Shown: positions 1 through 8,127 of the stretch, in pieces
Numbering within the stretch: position 1 is the stretch's first letter
Layout of the letters: each line of letters starts with the position of its first letter
Assembly (NCBI RefSeq): GCF_000424545.1
Contig: NZ_KE384206.1
Coordinates: 128,022 to 192,021, forward strand
DNA from: Butyrivibrio sp. NC3005
GTDB lineage: Bacteria; Bacillota; Clostridia; Lachnospirales; Lachnospiraceae
DNA length: 64,000 nt
Direction of reading: 5' to 3'
Position numbers and translations under genes: made by a program
The notes under the pieces: model-generated
The model's database searches: none
Told to the model about the DNA's origin: nothing
The model's input: the letters and a program-made list of their open reading frames with translations, nothing else

Positions 1-200
1 CAAAGAGAGCTGATGGTCAGTTCGTAAAAGCTGGTAACATTCTTTACAGACAGCGTGGAACACACATTCACCCTGGCGTTAATGTAGGAATCGGTAAGGA
101 TGATACATTATTCGCACTTGTTGACGGCGTTCTAAGATTTGAGCGTAAGGGTAGAGACAAGAAGCAGGCTAGTGTTCACCCAGTTGTTGCTAAAGATTGA
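1..200 (+). CDS. rpmA: 50S ribosomal protein L27, C-terminal part
   Basis: The gene is cut by the left edge; the frame begins at base 3 and 65 residues remain before TGA at 198-200. The text [20 protein letters not shown] followed by HIHPGVNVG and [16 protein letters not shown] is diagnostic of L27, a protein of the large subunit near the peptidyl-transferase centre. The N-terminal tail, including any cleavable Firmicutes leader, is outside the window. It lies directly upstream of obg, the usual Firmicutes arrangement (normally rplU-ysxB-rpmA-obg), and is followed by its own terminator. Family assignment is certain. Confidence 0.97.
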   Translation, partial: KRADGQFVKAGNILYRQRGTHIHPGVNVGIGKDDTLFALVDGVLRFERKGRDKKQASVHPVVAKD

Positions 201-225
201 TTAGCAATTTTAAATTGAACTCGAG

Positions 226-259
226 GGGACTTCAAACAATAAGTTTGAAGTCCCTTTTT
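226..259 (+). terminator. Intrinsic terminator after rpmA
   Basis: A perfect 12-bp stem (226-237 with 243-254) closes a 5-base loop and runs directly into a T run (255-259). It separates the ribosomal protein transcript from obg. Read directly from the sequence. Confidence 0.9.
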
Positions 260-363
260 AATCGAATACACTCACAGGCTGTATTTACACAGTCCATCAT
301 TGAACTGACAGGAATGGCTCAGCATTTTTGCGAAGCTGTGAGGAAAGTCAGAACGGAGATAAA

Positions 364-1773
364 ATGCCACAATTTGTAGATCAGGCTAGGATTTTTATTA
401 AAAGTGGAAAAGGCGGCGACGGCCATGTTTCTTTTAGAAGAGAAAAATTTGTCGCAAGCGGCGGCCCAAATGGCGGAGATGGCGGTAAAGGTGGAGATGT
501 CGTTGTAGTTGTTGACAACGGTCTTAATACGCTTTCTGATTACCATTTTGGTGGAAAATATAAAGCTGAAAATGGTGATGAAGGCGGTCAGAATCGCTGT
601 ACAGGTAAAAGTGGTGCCGATATTATTCTTAAAGTTCCAGAAGGAACTGTCATTAAAGAAGCTTCAAGCAAAAAAATAATAGCAGATATGTCTGGTGATA
701 ATAAGCGCGTAGTATTGCTTAAAGGTGGCCGTGGCGGAAACGGAAATATGCATTACGCCACATCTACTATGCAAGCCCCAAAGTATGCTCAACCTGGTCA
801 GCCAGCTAAGGAACTCGAAATCATACTTGAACTTAAGGTTATAGCTGATGTTGGTCTTGCAGGTTTTCCAAATGTTGGTAAATCAACTTTTCTTTCCAAA
901 GTTTCTAATGCAAAACCCAAGATTGCCAATTATCATTTCACAACATTAACACCTTCTTTGGGAGTGGTAGATCTTCCAGATGCAAAGGGTTTTGTTGTAG
1001 CTGATATACCTGGACTTATAGAAGGTGCCGCTTCAGGTGCTGGACTTGGTCATGAATTCTTACGTCATATCGAAAGAACAAGGCTTATTATTCATGTAGT
1101 AGATGCAGCATCAACTGAAGGAAGAGATCCTATAGATGATATATATGCTATTAACAAGGAGCTTTCAAATTATAATGCTGATTTAGGACAGAAAACTCAA
1201 ATTATAGCCGCAAATAAGCTCGATATGCTCTCTGAAGAAGACGCTAACAACATTGTAGAGAAGATTCGTAAAGAATTTGAACCAAAAGGAGTTAAGGTAT
1301 TTCCTTTATCAACAATAACCGGAAAAGGACTTAAAGAACTTCTTTATTATGTGAGCCGTACATTAGTTGAAATGGGTGACAAACCTATGGTTTACGAACA
1401 GGAATTTGATCCGGAAGTAGAACTTGCAACTACTACAGAATCCTTCACTGTTACTTATGATTCCAAATCTCATGAGTATGTTGTAGAAGGACCAAAGATT
1501 GAAAAAATGCTTGGATATACAAATCTTGATTCAGAAAAAGGCTTTATTTTCTTCCAAAAATTCCTTGAAGATAATAAAATTCTTGATGAACTTGAAGCAC
1601 TTAATATTCAAGAAGGTGATACTGTTCGTATGTATGGACTGGCATTCGACTATTTTAGAAATGCAGACACTATTAAACAGGCCGAAGAATCTTCAAATAC
1701 TGATTTTAATGAAGAAAATTTCGGTGATGAAGATTTTGATAAAGAAGATTTTGATAATTCTGAGATTGATTAA
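364..1773 (+). CDS. obg: GTPase Obg/CgtA
   Basis: Obg is an essential GTPase that acts in late 50S subunit assembly and stress control. With the start at 364 the protein has 469 residues. The glycine-rich Obg domain occupies about residues 1-158 (GKGGDGHVSFRREKF, GGDGGKGGDV). The G domain follows, with G1 GFPNVGKS at 167-174, DIPG at 214-217 and NKLD at 284-287. A C-terminal OCT domain and an acidic tail (EENFGDEDFDKEDFD) end the protein. The frame opens upstream at 328, but GGAG at 354-357 and the conserved first residues MPQFVDQA decide for 364. It is followed by yhbY, so it probably belongs to one ribosome-assembly transcript. Confidence 0.97.
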   Translation: MPQFVDQARIFIKSGKGGDGHVSFRREKFVASGGPNGGDGGKGGDVVVVVDNGLNTLSDYHFGGKYKAENGDEGGQNRCTGKSGADIILKVPEGTVIKEASSKKIIADMSGDNKRVVLLKGGRGGNGNMHYATSTMQAPKYAQPGQPAKELEIILELKVIADVGLAGFPNVGKSTFLSKVSNAKPKIANYHFTTLTPSLGVVDLPDAKGFVVADIPGLIEGAASGAGLGHEFLRHIERTRLIIHVVDAASTEGRDPIDDIYAINKELSNYNADLGQKTQIIAANKLDMLSEEDANNIVEKIRKEFEPKGVKVFPLSTITGKGLKELLYYVSRTLVEMGDKPMVYEQEFDPEVELATTTESFTVTYDSKSHEYVVEGPKIEKMLGYTNLDSEKGFIFFQKFLEDNKILDELEALNIQEGDTVRMYGLAFDYFRNADTIKQAEESSNTDFNEENFGDEDFDKEDFDNSEID

Positions 1774-1835
1774 TGAATATAATAAATTCCCATTGCGTTT
1801 TACAATGATTTATCTTATTCAAGAAAGAAGGAAAC

Positions 1836-2135
1836 ATGGTTAACTTAACTAGCAAACAAAGAGCATATTTACGCAGTCTTGCAGCTGATGTAGATCCTAT
1901 TTTTCAGATTGGAAAAAGCGCAGTTTCCCCTGAAGTTACTGAAGCAGTAAGCGAATCCTTTAATAATAGAGAACTGGTAAAGATTTCTATTTTAAAAAAC
2001 TGTCCAGAAGATGTTAAAACAGCTGCAAATATGATTGCAGATCGTACTCGTTCCACGCTTGTAGCTGTAACCGGAAGAAAGGTTGTTCTATATAAACAGT
2101 TTCATGAAAAGCCTGAAATAAAACTTCCACGATAA
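1836..2135 (+). CDS. yhbY: YhbY-family RNA-binding protein (CRM domain)
   Basis: This 99-residue protein is a single CRM domain. The opening LTSKQRAYLRSLA and IFQIGKSAVSPEVTEAV match the YhbY family, which binds pre-50S particles; the GxxG-type RNA-binding loop is represented by the QIGKSAVS stretch. An AAGAAAGAAGGA Shine-Dalgarno region precedes the ATG. Its place between obg and nadD is the usual one in Clostridia. Function in 50S assembly is known for the family and inferred here. Confidence 0.93.
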   Translation: MVNLTSKQRAYLRSLAADVDPIFQIGKSAVSPEVTEAVSESFNNRELVKISILKNCPEDVKTAANMIADRTRSTLVAVTGRKVVLYKQFHEKPEIKLPR

Positions 2136-2272
2136 TAAAATAAGTAATTTTCCCGATATATTATATGTAGGAAGCTAAAATCATTGTTACCAAATACAAT
2201 TATTATAGACAACTACAAGTAAAAAGACTAGACCAAGCCTTTGAAGCAGTATAGAATCACAGAGGATATGAT

Positions 2273-2929
2273 ATGAGTAATAAAAAGATTGGTATAATGG
2301 GTGGAACTTTTAATCCGATTCACAATGCTCATTTATACATGGCAGAACAGGCAAGAGAGCAGTTTCACTTAGATAGAGTTATTTTTATTCCAAGTGGATT
2401 TTCATACTTTAAGCAAGGTATGGAAATCCCTGACGGATCAATCAGGTATCAACTTGTAAAAAAGGCTGTTGAATCAAATCCTTATTTCACTGTATCTCGG
2501 ATTGAAATAGACAGACCAGGTGACACCTATACAATTGAAACTTTGGAACAGCTTTCTGACATGTACCCAGGTGATGACTTATACTTTATAATGGGTGCTG
2601 ATTCAGTGAATTCACTAGATAAATGGGTTCGTTTCACTGATATTCTTGAAATTTGTACGATTTTAGCTGCTGTGCGAAATGATACGGACGAAAAAACGCT
2701 TGTTAAAAAAATTGAAGAATTAAAAAGTATCGTTCCAAGTGCAGATATAAGGATGATTAGAACAGGACGACTTGATATTAGTTCTACGATGATTAGAGAA
2801 AAAATACACAATAAACAATCCGTTCGATACTTGCTTCCGGAGGAATGTTTAGAGTATATTGTAATGAATAATTTATATGCAGAAGACAATCAGATTTCAT
2901 TAAATTCTGACGATGTTAAAATATATTGA
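2273..2929 (+). CDS. nadD: Nicotinate-nucleotide adenylyltransferase
   Basis: NadD makes nicotinic acid adenine dinucleotide from NaMN and ATP, the penultimate step of NAD synthesis. The nucleotidyltransferase signature GGTFNPIHNAH is at residues 10-20 and the ISSTMIR motif at 169-175. MGADSVNSLDKW fits the substrate-binding part of the family. At 218 residues the length is normal, with about 20 extra C-terminal residues. AGAGGA at 2261-2266 supports the start. yqeK follows 80 bp downstream, the standard pairing. Confidence 0.96.
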   Translation: MSNKKIGIMGGTFNPIHNAHLYMAEQAREQFHLDRVIFIPSGFSYFKQGMEIPDGSIRYQLVKKAVESNPYFTVSRIEIDRPGDTYTIETLEQLSDMYPGDDLYFIMGADSVNSLDKWVRFTDILEICTILAAVRNDTDEKTLVKKIEELKSIVPSADIRMIRTGRLDISSTMIREKIHNKQSVRYLLPEECLEYIVMNNLYAEDNQISLNSDDVKIY

Positions 2930-3009
2930 AAACATTACATACAAAAAATATATATATGTTATCTTAATCATAGAACCGACAAAAATCATCACAACCAGGA
3001 GAAACTATA

Positions 3010-3618
3010 ATGTCAGACAGTATTTTGGAAAAATCACAACAGTTACGCATCGAAATGGAAAAGACTTTAAAAAAGAACCGTTTTGATCATACGCTTGGTG
3101 TAGCATATACAGCTGCAAATATGGCTTTTGTGTTTGATGAAGATGTTGAAAAAGCATTAGTCGCAGGAATGCTTCATGATTGTGCAAAATGTCTTCCTCA
3201 TGAAAAACAGATTTCAATCTGCAATAAGTATCATGTTGAACTAACAGATATAGAGTTAAGGAATCAAAAACTCATTCACGCGAAAGCTGGCATGTGTCTT
3301 GCACAGTATAAATATGGAATCACTGACTACTATATCTTAGATGCTATACGTTATCATACAACAGGTCGTCCAAATATGACCAAGTTAGATAAAATTATCT
3401 TTACCGCTGATTATATTGAGCCAAATAGAGCACCACTACCAGAAATTGAAAGCATTAGAAAAGAAGCTTTAAGTGATATCGATAAAGCTGTATGGCATAT
3501 TTTACATAATACACTAACTTACCTCGAGTCAGAAGATTTCGAAGAAGATCCTATGACAAAAGTAACATATGATTTTTATAATGATATTATTTTAGGAAGG
3601 AACACCTCTGATTTATGA
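3010..3618 (+). CDS. yqeK: YqeK-type HD-domain nucleotide hydrolase
   Basis: The protein has 202 residues and an HD-domain metal site: H27 in FDHTLGV, H56-D57 in MLHDCAK, and H85-type residues further on. Bacillus and Clostridium YqeK are symmetrical Ap4A hydrolases that cleave diadenosine tetraphosphate to two ADP; this is family knowledge. The gene is embedded between nadD and rsfS as in most Firmicutes. An AGGAGAAACTATA leader precedes the ATG. Its last four bases overlap the start of rsfS (ATGA), so translation is probably coupled. Confidence 0.93.
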   Translation: MSDSILEKSQQLRIEMEKTLKKNRFDHTLGVAYTAANMAFVFDEDVEKALVAGMLHDCAKCLPHEKQISICNKYHVELTDIELRNQKLIHAKAGMCLAQYKYGITDYYILDAIRYHTTGRPNMTKLDKIIFTADYIEPNRAPLPEIESIRKEALSDIDKAVWHILHNTLTYLESEDFEEDPMTKVTYDFYNDIILGRNTSDL

Positions 3619-3968
3619 GTTTTGTAACAGAAAAATCAAAAGAAATGGCAAAGCTTGCAGTTTCAGCACTTGAAGATGTAAAAGGACAAGATATCAAGGT
3701 TTTAGATATCAGTGAAGTATCTGTAATGTCTGATTTATTCATAATCGCTAATGGTACGAATAAAAACCAGATTAATGCTTTAAAAAACAGGGTTGATGAA
3801 ATTCTTGGACACGCCGGATATTTTGTAAATTATATTGAAGGACATAATAATTCTAACTGGATTCTAATGGATTATGGAGATATTGTAATTCACATTTTCG
3901 ATGATGAAAGTAGAAAATATTATGATTTGGAACGAATTTGGAGAGATGCCAAAGAATTTGAGTTCTAA
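3615..3968 (+). CDS. rsfS: Ribosome silencing factor RsfS (Iojap/YbeB family)
   Basis: RsfS binds L14 and blocks subunit joining when nutrients are short. The 117-residue protein carries the family pattern: DIKVLDISEVSVMSDLFIIANG, then GHNNSNWILMDYGDIVIHIF and a final YYDLERIW. It overlaps yqeK by 4 bp. No terminator follows immediately, and the next gene lies 108 bp downstream. Assignment is secure. Confidence 0.95.
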   Translation: MSFVTEKSKEMAKLAVSALEDVKGQDIKVLDISEVSVMSDLFIIANGTNKNQINALKNRVDEILGHAGYFVNYIEGHNNSNWILMDYGDIVIHIFDDESRKYYDLERIWRDAKEFEF

Positions 3969-4076
3969 TTTATTATTTCTTTATCATTTTAAGCCTTTTT
4001 TCTTATTTTTTTTTGAATAATATACCGAAAAATATAGTGTGCGAATGAGTTTAAAAATATGTAAGGAGAAAGCAGT

Positions 4077-4376
4077 ATGAGCGAAAATGAAATAAATGAT
4101 TATATATTTAAGATAGAGGTTAGAAATCAATCTGATGGTAATTCATGCCTGAATCTTAAATTTGGTTCACAATTCACGCAATCCGATGACAATGGAATGA
4201 TTCAACACGGAAGCTATACTTTATACAATATTGCTAGAAACATTACTGATATACGTTTAAGAGAAAAAGGTATAGAAATGGATAAATCTAGCGAAGAGTA
4301 TAAAAATCGAATCATTGATACCATAAATGAGATATCAGACCAATCTGTTGAAATTGTTGATAGTTGTGAAGAATAA
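4077..4376 (+). CDS. Hypothetical acidic protein
   Basis: I do not recognise this 99-residue protein. It is soluble and acidic, without a signal peptide or membrane segment. The text has a beta-rich first half (YIFKIEVRNQ, NLKFGSQFTQ) and a helical second half (SYTLYNIARNITDIRLREKGIEM). An AAGGAGAAAG Shine-Dalgarno sequence lies 5 bases before the ATG, so translation is credible. It is the last gene of the plus-strand block and ends just before a strong bidirectional terminator. It may form the tail of the rsfS transcript. Confidence 0.7.
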   Translation: MSENEINDYIFKIEVRNQSDGNSCLNLKFGSQFTQSDDNGMIQHGSYTLYNIARNITDIRLREKGIEMDKSSEEYKNRIIDTINEISDQSVEIVDSCEE

Positions 4377-4393
4377 AAGAGCATTTATTTATT

Positions 4394-4446
4394 AATCAAA
4401 AAGCCATGATTTTAGGTAAAACCATTAAAATTATGGCTTTTTGATT
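4394..4446. terminator. Bidirectional intrinsic terminator
   Basis: Arms 4394-4407 and 4433-4446 are perfectly complementary over 14 bp. The arms themselves carry an A run on one side and a T run on the other, so the structure can end both the plus-strand gene ending at 4376 and the recombinase gene that converges on it and ends at 4448. Confidence 0.85.
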
Positions 4447-4447
4447 G

Positions 4448-5521
4448 TTATTCGTTCTCTTCACGTAAATGGATAATTCTGGCAGCCTTTCTTCGGTTGG
4501 CATCTTGCATAGCCGCATAGTGTTTTCTTGTAGTATTAACATCTTTGTGACCAAGCACATCAGCTACAAGATAAATATCACCTGTTTCATTATAAAGATT
4601 TGTACCAAAAGTGCTTCTAAGCTTATGAGGTGTAATTTTCTTTAGAGTAGTTACAGTCTTAGCATACTTTTTAACGAGATTTTCGACAGCTCTAACTGTA
4701 ATTCGGCGATTTTGAATCGACAAAAAAAGAGCATCTTCATGTCCTGATAAAGCAACAATTTTATTTCTTTCTAAGAGATAAACTCTAAGTGCAGACTCAA
4801 CCTCATCACCAAAATAAACAATAGATTCATTTCCACCTTTTCTATGAACTCTAATACCATTAGTATCGAAATTTATATCACTAAGATCAAGACCAACACA
4901 CTCAGAAACACGTATACCTGTTCCAAGAAGGAGAGTAATAAGAGCAACATCTCTATTTCTGGTAAGCTTATGGTAAGCCTTCTGGCGCTTGGTAAGCCCT
5001 TCGCCCTCCTCAACTTTATCAAGCATTATAGCCACTTCATTAGGTTCTAATCTGATAATTTCCTTGTCATGAAGTTTAGGAGTATTAACTTTAGAAGCTG
5101 GATTTGTCTCAATTTTATCCATTTTAAAGAAGTAATTATACATGGAACGAAGAGCAGAAACTTTACGTTTCTTGCCATTTTCTCCATTAGTAAACTCCAT
5201 ACCATCTTTATCATACAAAGTAACATATTCTAGATATTCATCCAAATCATCGCGTTTAATCTGATCTAGGACATCAATAGGAAAATCCTTAATGTCAATC
5301 TTAGATAAAACAGGATTTATTTCATGTAAATATTCAAAAAAAATTCGAAGATCATATGCGTAACCAAGTCTTGTTCTTACAGCAGCAGTATTTGAAATAG
5401 AACGAAAATAACTTTTGCAAAAAGATGGTAACGTTTCAATAACTGCACGCAATTTTTGAATATTTTCTTTATCTTGTTCCTCAAAATAGCGTTGATTGTC
5501 TGAATTAATATTTGACTGCAT
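4448..5521 (-). CDS. Tyrosine recombinase, XerC/XerD-like
   Basis: A 357-residue site-specific recombinase. An N-terminal SAM-like DNA-binding domain (about 20-145) is followed by the catalytic domain. All catalytic residues are present: R204 in TGIRVSE, K228 in HRKGG, H299 and R302 in HKLR, H325 in GHKD and nucleophile Y335 in HYAAM. GGAGG five bases before the ATG fixes the start at 5521 rather than 5545. It is about 60 residues longer than classical XerC/D, mainly at the N-terminus. There is no phage or transposon gene nearby, and close relatives are common chromosomal genes in Lachnospiraceae, so a dimer-resolution (XerA-like) role is plausible but unproven. Repeats in its leader region (5533-5787) could be a target or a regulatory structure. 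Confidence 0.9.
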   Translation of the reverse strand: MQSNINSDNQRYFEEQDKENIQKLRAVIETLPSFCKSYFRSISNTAAVRTRLGYAYDLRIFFEYLHEINPVLSKIDIKDFPIDVLDQIKRDDLDEYLEYVTLYDKDGMEFTNGENGKKRKVSALRSMYNYFFKMDKIETNPASKVNTPKLHDKEIIRLEPNEVAIMLDKVEEGEGLTKRQKAYHKLTRNRDVALITLLLGTGIRVSECVGLDLSDINFDTNGIRVHRKGGNESIVYFGDEVESALRVYLLERNKIVALSGHEDALFLSIQNRRITVRAVENLVKKYAKTVTTLKKITPHKLRSTFGTNLYNETGDIYLVADVLGHKDVNTTRKHYAAMQDANRRKAARIIHLREENE

Positions 5522-5532
5522 AAAACCTCCGG

Positions 5533-5582
5533 TTATAAAAATCAAGCAAAGTCATTTATCTATGATTCATAAGTTCATCAAA
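5533..5582. repeat. Direct repeat, copy 1, upstream of the recombinase gene
   Basis: The stretch shares the core CAAGC(A/C)AAGTCATTTATCT and then AGTTCATCAA with 5748-5787. Copy 1 has 7-8 additional bases (GATTCAT-like) before the AGTTCATCAA block. The two copies bracket the inverted-repeat cluster at 5647-5740. Confidence 0.8.
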
Positions 5583-5646
5583 ATAAAACAAAAACTCTTT
5601 TAAAATATAGATTTTTTAAAAGATGATAAAATATTGAGAAAAGCAC

Positions 5647-5740
5647 AACTTATACCAAACTATTCGAAAAACCTGTGTTTTGCGAATAGTTTGGTATAAG
5701 TTAAACAACACTCTTTTGCAGGCATTGTTTAACTTATACC
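5647..5740. repeat. Three-armed inverted repeat, two alternative hairpins
   Basis: Arm A (5647-5666) pairs perfectly over 20 bp with 5683-5702. An overlapping arm (5693-5708) pairs perfectly over 16 bp with 5725-5740. Both hairpins have 16-base loops and compete for 5693-5702, so only one can form at a time. No T run follows either stem on the minus strand, so neither looks like a plain terminator. It lies between the kinase-like gene and the recombinase gene, in the probable recombinase leader. Confidence 0.85.
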
Positions 5741-5747
5741 ACTCTTA

Positions 5748-5787
5748 TTATAAAATCAAGCCAAGTCATTTATCTATAGTTCATCAA
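5748..5787. repeat. Direct repeat, copy 2
   Basis: Second copy of the repeat at 5533-5582, same orientation, about 215 bp away, lacking the short internal extra segment. See the entry for copy 1. Confidence 0.8.
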
Positions 5788-5804
5788 TTTTAAAAGAAAG
5801 CATA

Positions 5805-6443
5805 TTAATAATTTTTTCTTGTTTCTTCTATTTTATTGACATAATCAATAATAAAATCTGCAGTAGCTTCATCTGAAACAATTCCAGCTCTGACTGTTAA
5901 ATCATAGCTGTCACAAGCTGCCCATTTCTTGGACGTATAATAATTATAATAGCTTTTACGCTGTTTATCTTTCTTAAGAAACATATCTCTAGCCTTTTCG
6001 TCGCTTGTTATATCAGCATATCTGTTCTTTATACGGCGAATTTTTTCTTTTTCATCAGCTGTGATAAATATATTAACTACATTAGAGAAATCACTTAATG
6101 CATAATCAGCGCATCTTCCGATGATAACACATGGACCTTCCTTTGCAATTTTCTTAATGGTATCAAACTGGGCCAAAAAAACCTTATGACTAATTGGCAT
6201 ATCCATAAAACTTGAAGAGTTATAGCCAAATGAATATGTGTCCATAACAAGATTGTACAAAAAGGAATTAGTTGGTCTTTCATCGTGATTTTCAATCATC
6301 TCTTCGCAAAAACCACTTTCTTTTGCCACCCTTGCAATCAATTCCTTATCGTAATACTTCACATTACATTTTTTCGCAACAAGTTCCCCGATGGCTCTAC
6401 CTCCCGAACCAAATTCTCTTCCTATCGTAATAATAGAATTCAT
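5805..6443 (-). CDS. Cytidylate kinase-like family protein
   Basis: A 212-residue P-loop kinase of the cytidylate-kinase-2 type. The text opens with IITIGREFGSGGRAIGE, whose glycine-rich stretch at residues 8-19 is the nucleotide-binding loop. YYDKELI, VIIGRCADYAL and the arginine-rich lid RIKNRYADI follow, all typical of this family. True Cmk enzymes phosphorylate CMP; the substrate of this branch is not settled. It is transcribed from the minus strand with an AGGAGGATATGTGTT leader. No partner gene is obvious; the next gene downstream is the recombinase. Confidence 0.85.
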   Translation of the reverse strand: MNSIITIGREFGSGGRAIGELVAKKCNVKYYDKELIARVAKESGFCEEMIENHDERPTNSFLYNLVMDTYSFGYNSSSFMDMPISHKVFLAQFDTIKKIAKEGPCVIIGRCADYALSDFSNVVNIFITADEKEKIRRIKNRYADITSDEKARDMFLKKDKQRKSYYNYYTSKKWAACDSYDLTVRAGIVSDEATADFIIDYVNKIEETRKNY

Positions 6444-6561
6444 AACACATATCCTCCTTTTATAGATAACGATATATGAAATAATATCTCAAACACTTCT
6501 AATTATAGATGAAAATCAAACTCAATTCAAGAATTGTCGCTATTCTTCAACAAATACATTA

Positions 6562-7470
6562 CTATTTCAGTATTTCTAATAAATGTTCAAAATATTCAGG
6601 TAATGGAGCGTCTGTTTCGACATACTCTCCTGTTGTTGGATGCACAAAACCCAGTATTTTTGCATGAAGACACTGTCCTTCAAGCTTAAATTTTGTTTTT
6701 CTATTACCAGCATAAACCTCATCGCCAAGAAGTGGATGACCAATACTAGCCATATGCACTCTAATTTGATGCGTACGGCCTGTTTCTAGTTTGCATGCAA
6801 TATATGTCATCTTATCAGTTGAAAATCGTTTTAGAACCTTATAGTGCGTCACAGCAGGCTTTCCATTCTTCTCATTAATAGCCATCTTTTTTCTATCTAC
6901 AGTACTTCGTCCTATAGAGCCTTTAATAGTGCCCTCATCATTATCGATAATACCGTAAACTATAGCATGATATATTCTGTTAATACTATGATCCTTAAGC
7001 TGCTTTGCAATACTTTGATGAGATTTATCATTTTTACAGATAATAACAGATCCTGTTGTATCTTTATCAATGCGATGAACAATTCCAGGTCTTAGAACAC
7101 CATTTATACCCGAAAGATTTCCCTTACAATGAAACAAAACAGCATTAACAAGCGTTCCACTACTATGCCCTGCAGCTGGATGTACTACCATATTCTTAGG
7201 CTTATTAATCACCAAAACATCATTATCTTCGTATAAAATATCTAGAGGAATATCTTCTTCCTCGACACTTAACTCCTGAACAGGCGGAAGTTCAAACTCA
7301 ATTTCATCTCCTGCTGAAACGATAAAAGATCCTTTCAAAACTTCTTTTCCGTTAACAGTAACTTTTCCGTCTGAAATCAGATTTTTTAAATATGATCTAG
7401 AATGCTCTGAATATTGCAGACTAAGATATTTATCCAAACGAATTCCATCATTATTGTCAGATACAATCAT
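6562..7470 (-). CDS. RluD-family 23S rRNA/tRNA pseudouridine synthase
   Basis: With the start at 7470 the protein has 302 residues. An S4 RNA-binding domain (about 10-75, RLDKYLSLQYSEHSRSYLKNLI) is followed by the synthase domain with the motif HRIDKDTTG, where D135 is the catalytic aspartate. KLETGRTHQIRVHMASIGHPLLGD is the RluA/RluD signature. The frame is open to an ATG at 7506, but only the 7470 ATG has a Shine-Dalgarno site (TTGGAG, 9 bases upstream). It follows lspA on the same strand, the usual lspA-rluD pairing of Firmicutes. The exact uridine target cannot be read from the sequence. Confidence 0.93.
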   Translation of the reverse strand: MIVSDNNDGIRLDKYLSLQYSEHSRSYLKNLISDGKVTVNGKEVLKGSFIVSAGDEIEFELPPVQELSVEEEDIPLDILYEDNDVLVINKPKNMVVHPAAGHSSGTLVNAVLFHCKGNLSGINGVLRPGIVHRIDKDTTGSVIICKNDKSHQSIAKQLKDHSINRIYHAIVYGIIDNDEGTIKGSIGRSTVDRKKMAINEKNGKPAVTHYKVLKRFSTDKMTYIACKLETGRTHQIRVHMASIGHPLLGDEVYAGNRKTKFKLEGQCLHAKILGFVHPTTGEYVETDAPLPEYFEHLLEILK

Positions 7471-7516
7471 AAAATTCAACTCCAAATTATTACTTTTAGC
7501 ATGCATAAAGTCAAGT

Positions 7517-7576
7517 TGTTAGTATCAAATTAAAGTCATAAATTAATAATTTTCCTATTTAAATTTGATACTAACA
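7517..7576. repeat. Inverted repeat between lspA and rluD
   Basis: Arms 7517-7531 and 7562-7576 are perfectly complementary over 15 bp around a 30-base A+T-rich loop. The right arm starts 9 bases after the lspA stop codon. There is no T run after the stem on the minus strand, so it looks more like an mRNA processing or stability structure than an intrinsic terminator. Confidence 0.7.
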
Positions 7577-7584
7577 TCTTAAAA

Positions 7585-8124
7585 TCACTTAATATCTCTA
7601 ATCTTCTTTTGCTGTTTAAAACTTAAAAACTCAAAATCTTTTTCTTTATAATAAAAACAAATCATAAATGCAAAGACAAATGTCGCTACAGTAATATAAA
7701 TATCTGCCACATTAAAAATCGGGAAATTAATTATTTTAAAATAGATAAAATCAACTACATAAGTTCCCTTTAATCTATCAATCATATTTCCAACAGCACC
7801 CGCGCTTATGCTGATTAGAAGGATATGTACAATATTGTATTTCTTATCATCTGGTATAAGAAACAATACATATGCTATTACTGCCAAAATCAGAATCGCA
7901 ATTAAAATAAAAAACGCTTTTTGATTCTGCAGTACTCCAAAAGCTGCACCGTTATTTTCAAGATATTGAAGTTCAAGAATATCTTTTAAAAGATAAAAAT
8001 TCTCTTTACCTTTCAAAAACTTCACAGCTAAATATTTAGTAAATTGATCAAAAAACACTAATAGTATGAGTAAAACTATATCAGCCAATAAAAAAACTTT
8101 CTTTCTCTTAGTTATTTGCGGCAT
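7585..8124 (-). CDS. lspA: Lipoprotein signal peptidase (signal peptidase II)
   Basis: LspA removes the signal peptide from diacylated prolipoproteins at the membrane. The 179-residue protein has four predicted membrane helices (about 10-30, 68-92, 98-112, 140-160). The catalytic aspartates are D116 in GNMIDRL and D141 in NVADI, and ENNGAAFG at 56-63 is the conserved loop. Likely clients in this window are the lipoproteins encoded at 12246 and 52653. It starts 3 bp after aroB ends, so the two are co-transcribed. Confidence 0.96.
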   Translation of the reverse strand: MPQITKRKKVFLLADIVLLILLVFFDQFTKYLAVKFLKGKENFYLLKDILELQYLENNGAAFGVLQNQKAFFILIAILILAVIAYVLFLIPDDKKYNIVHILLISISAGAVGNMIDRLKGTYVVDFIYFKIINFPIFNVADIYITVATFVFAFMICFYYKEKDFEFLSFKQQKKIRDIK

Positions 8125-8127
8125 ATA

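Noticed and set aside
328-363. Upstream extension of obg
   Set aside because: The 12 extra residues are not conserved in the family and the ribosome site fits ATG 364.
1499-1843. A 114-codon frame overlapping the end of obg
   Set aside because: It lies in another frame of the obg C-terminal region, with Ile/Leu/Lys-rich low-complexity text.
4448-5521. Integrase of a prophage or integrative element
   Set aside because: No tRNA, phage, conjugation or excisionase gene lies nearby and the neighbours are housekeeping genes, so a chromosomal Xer-like role is more likely.
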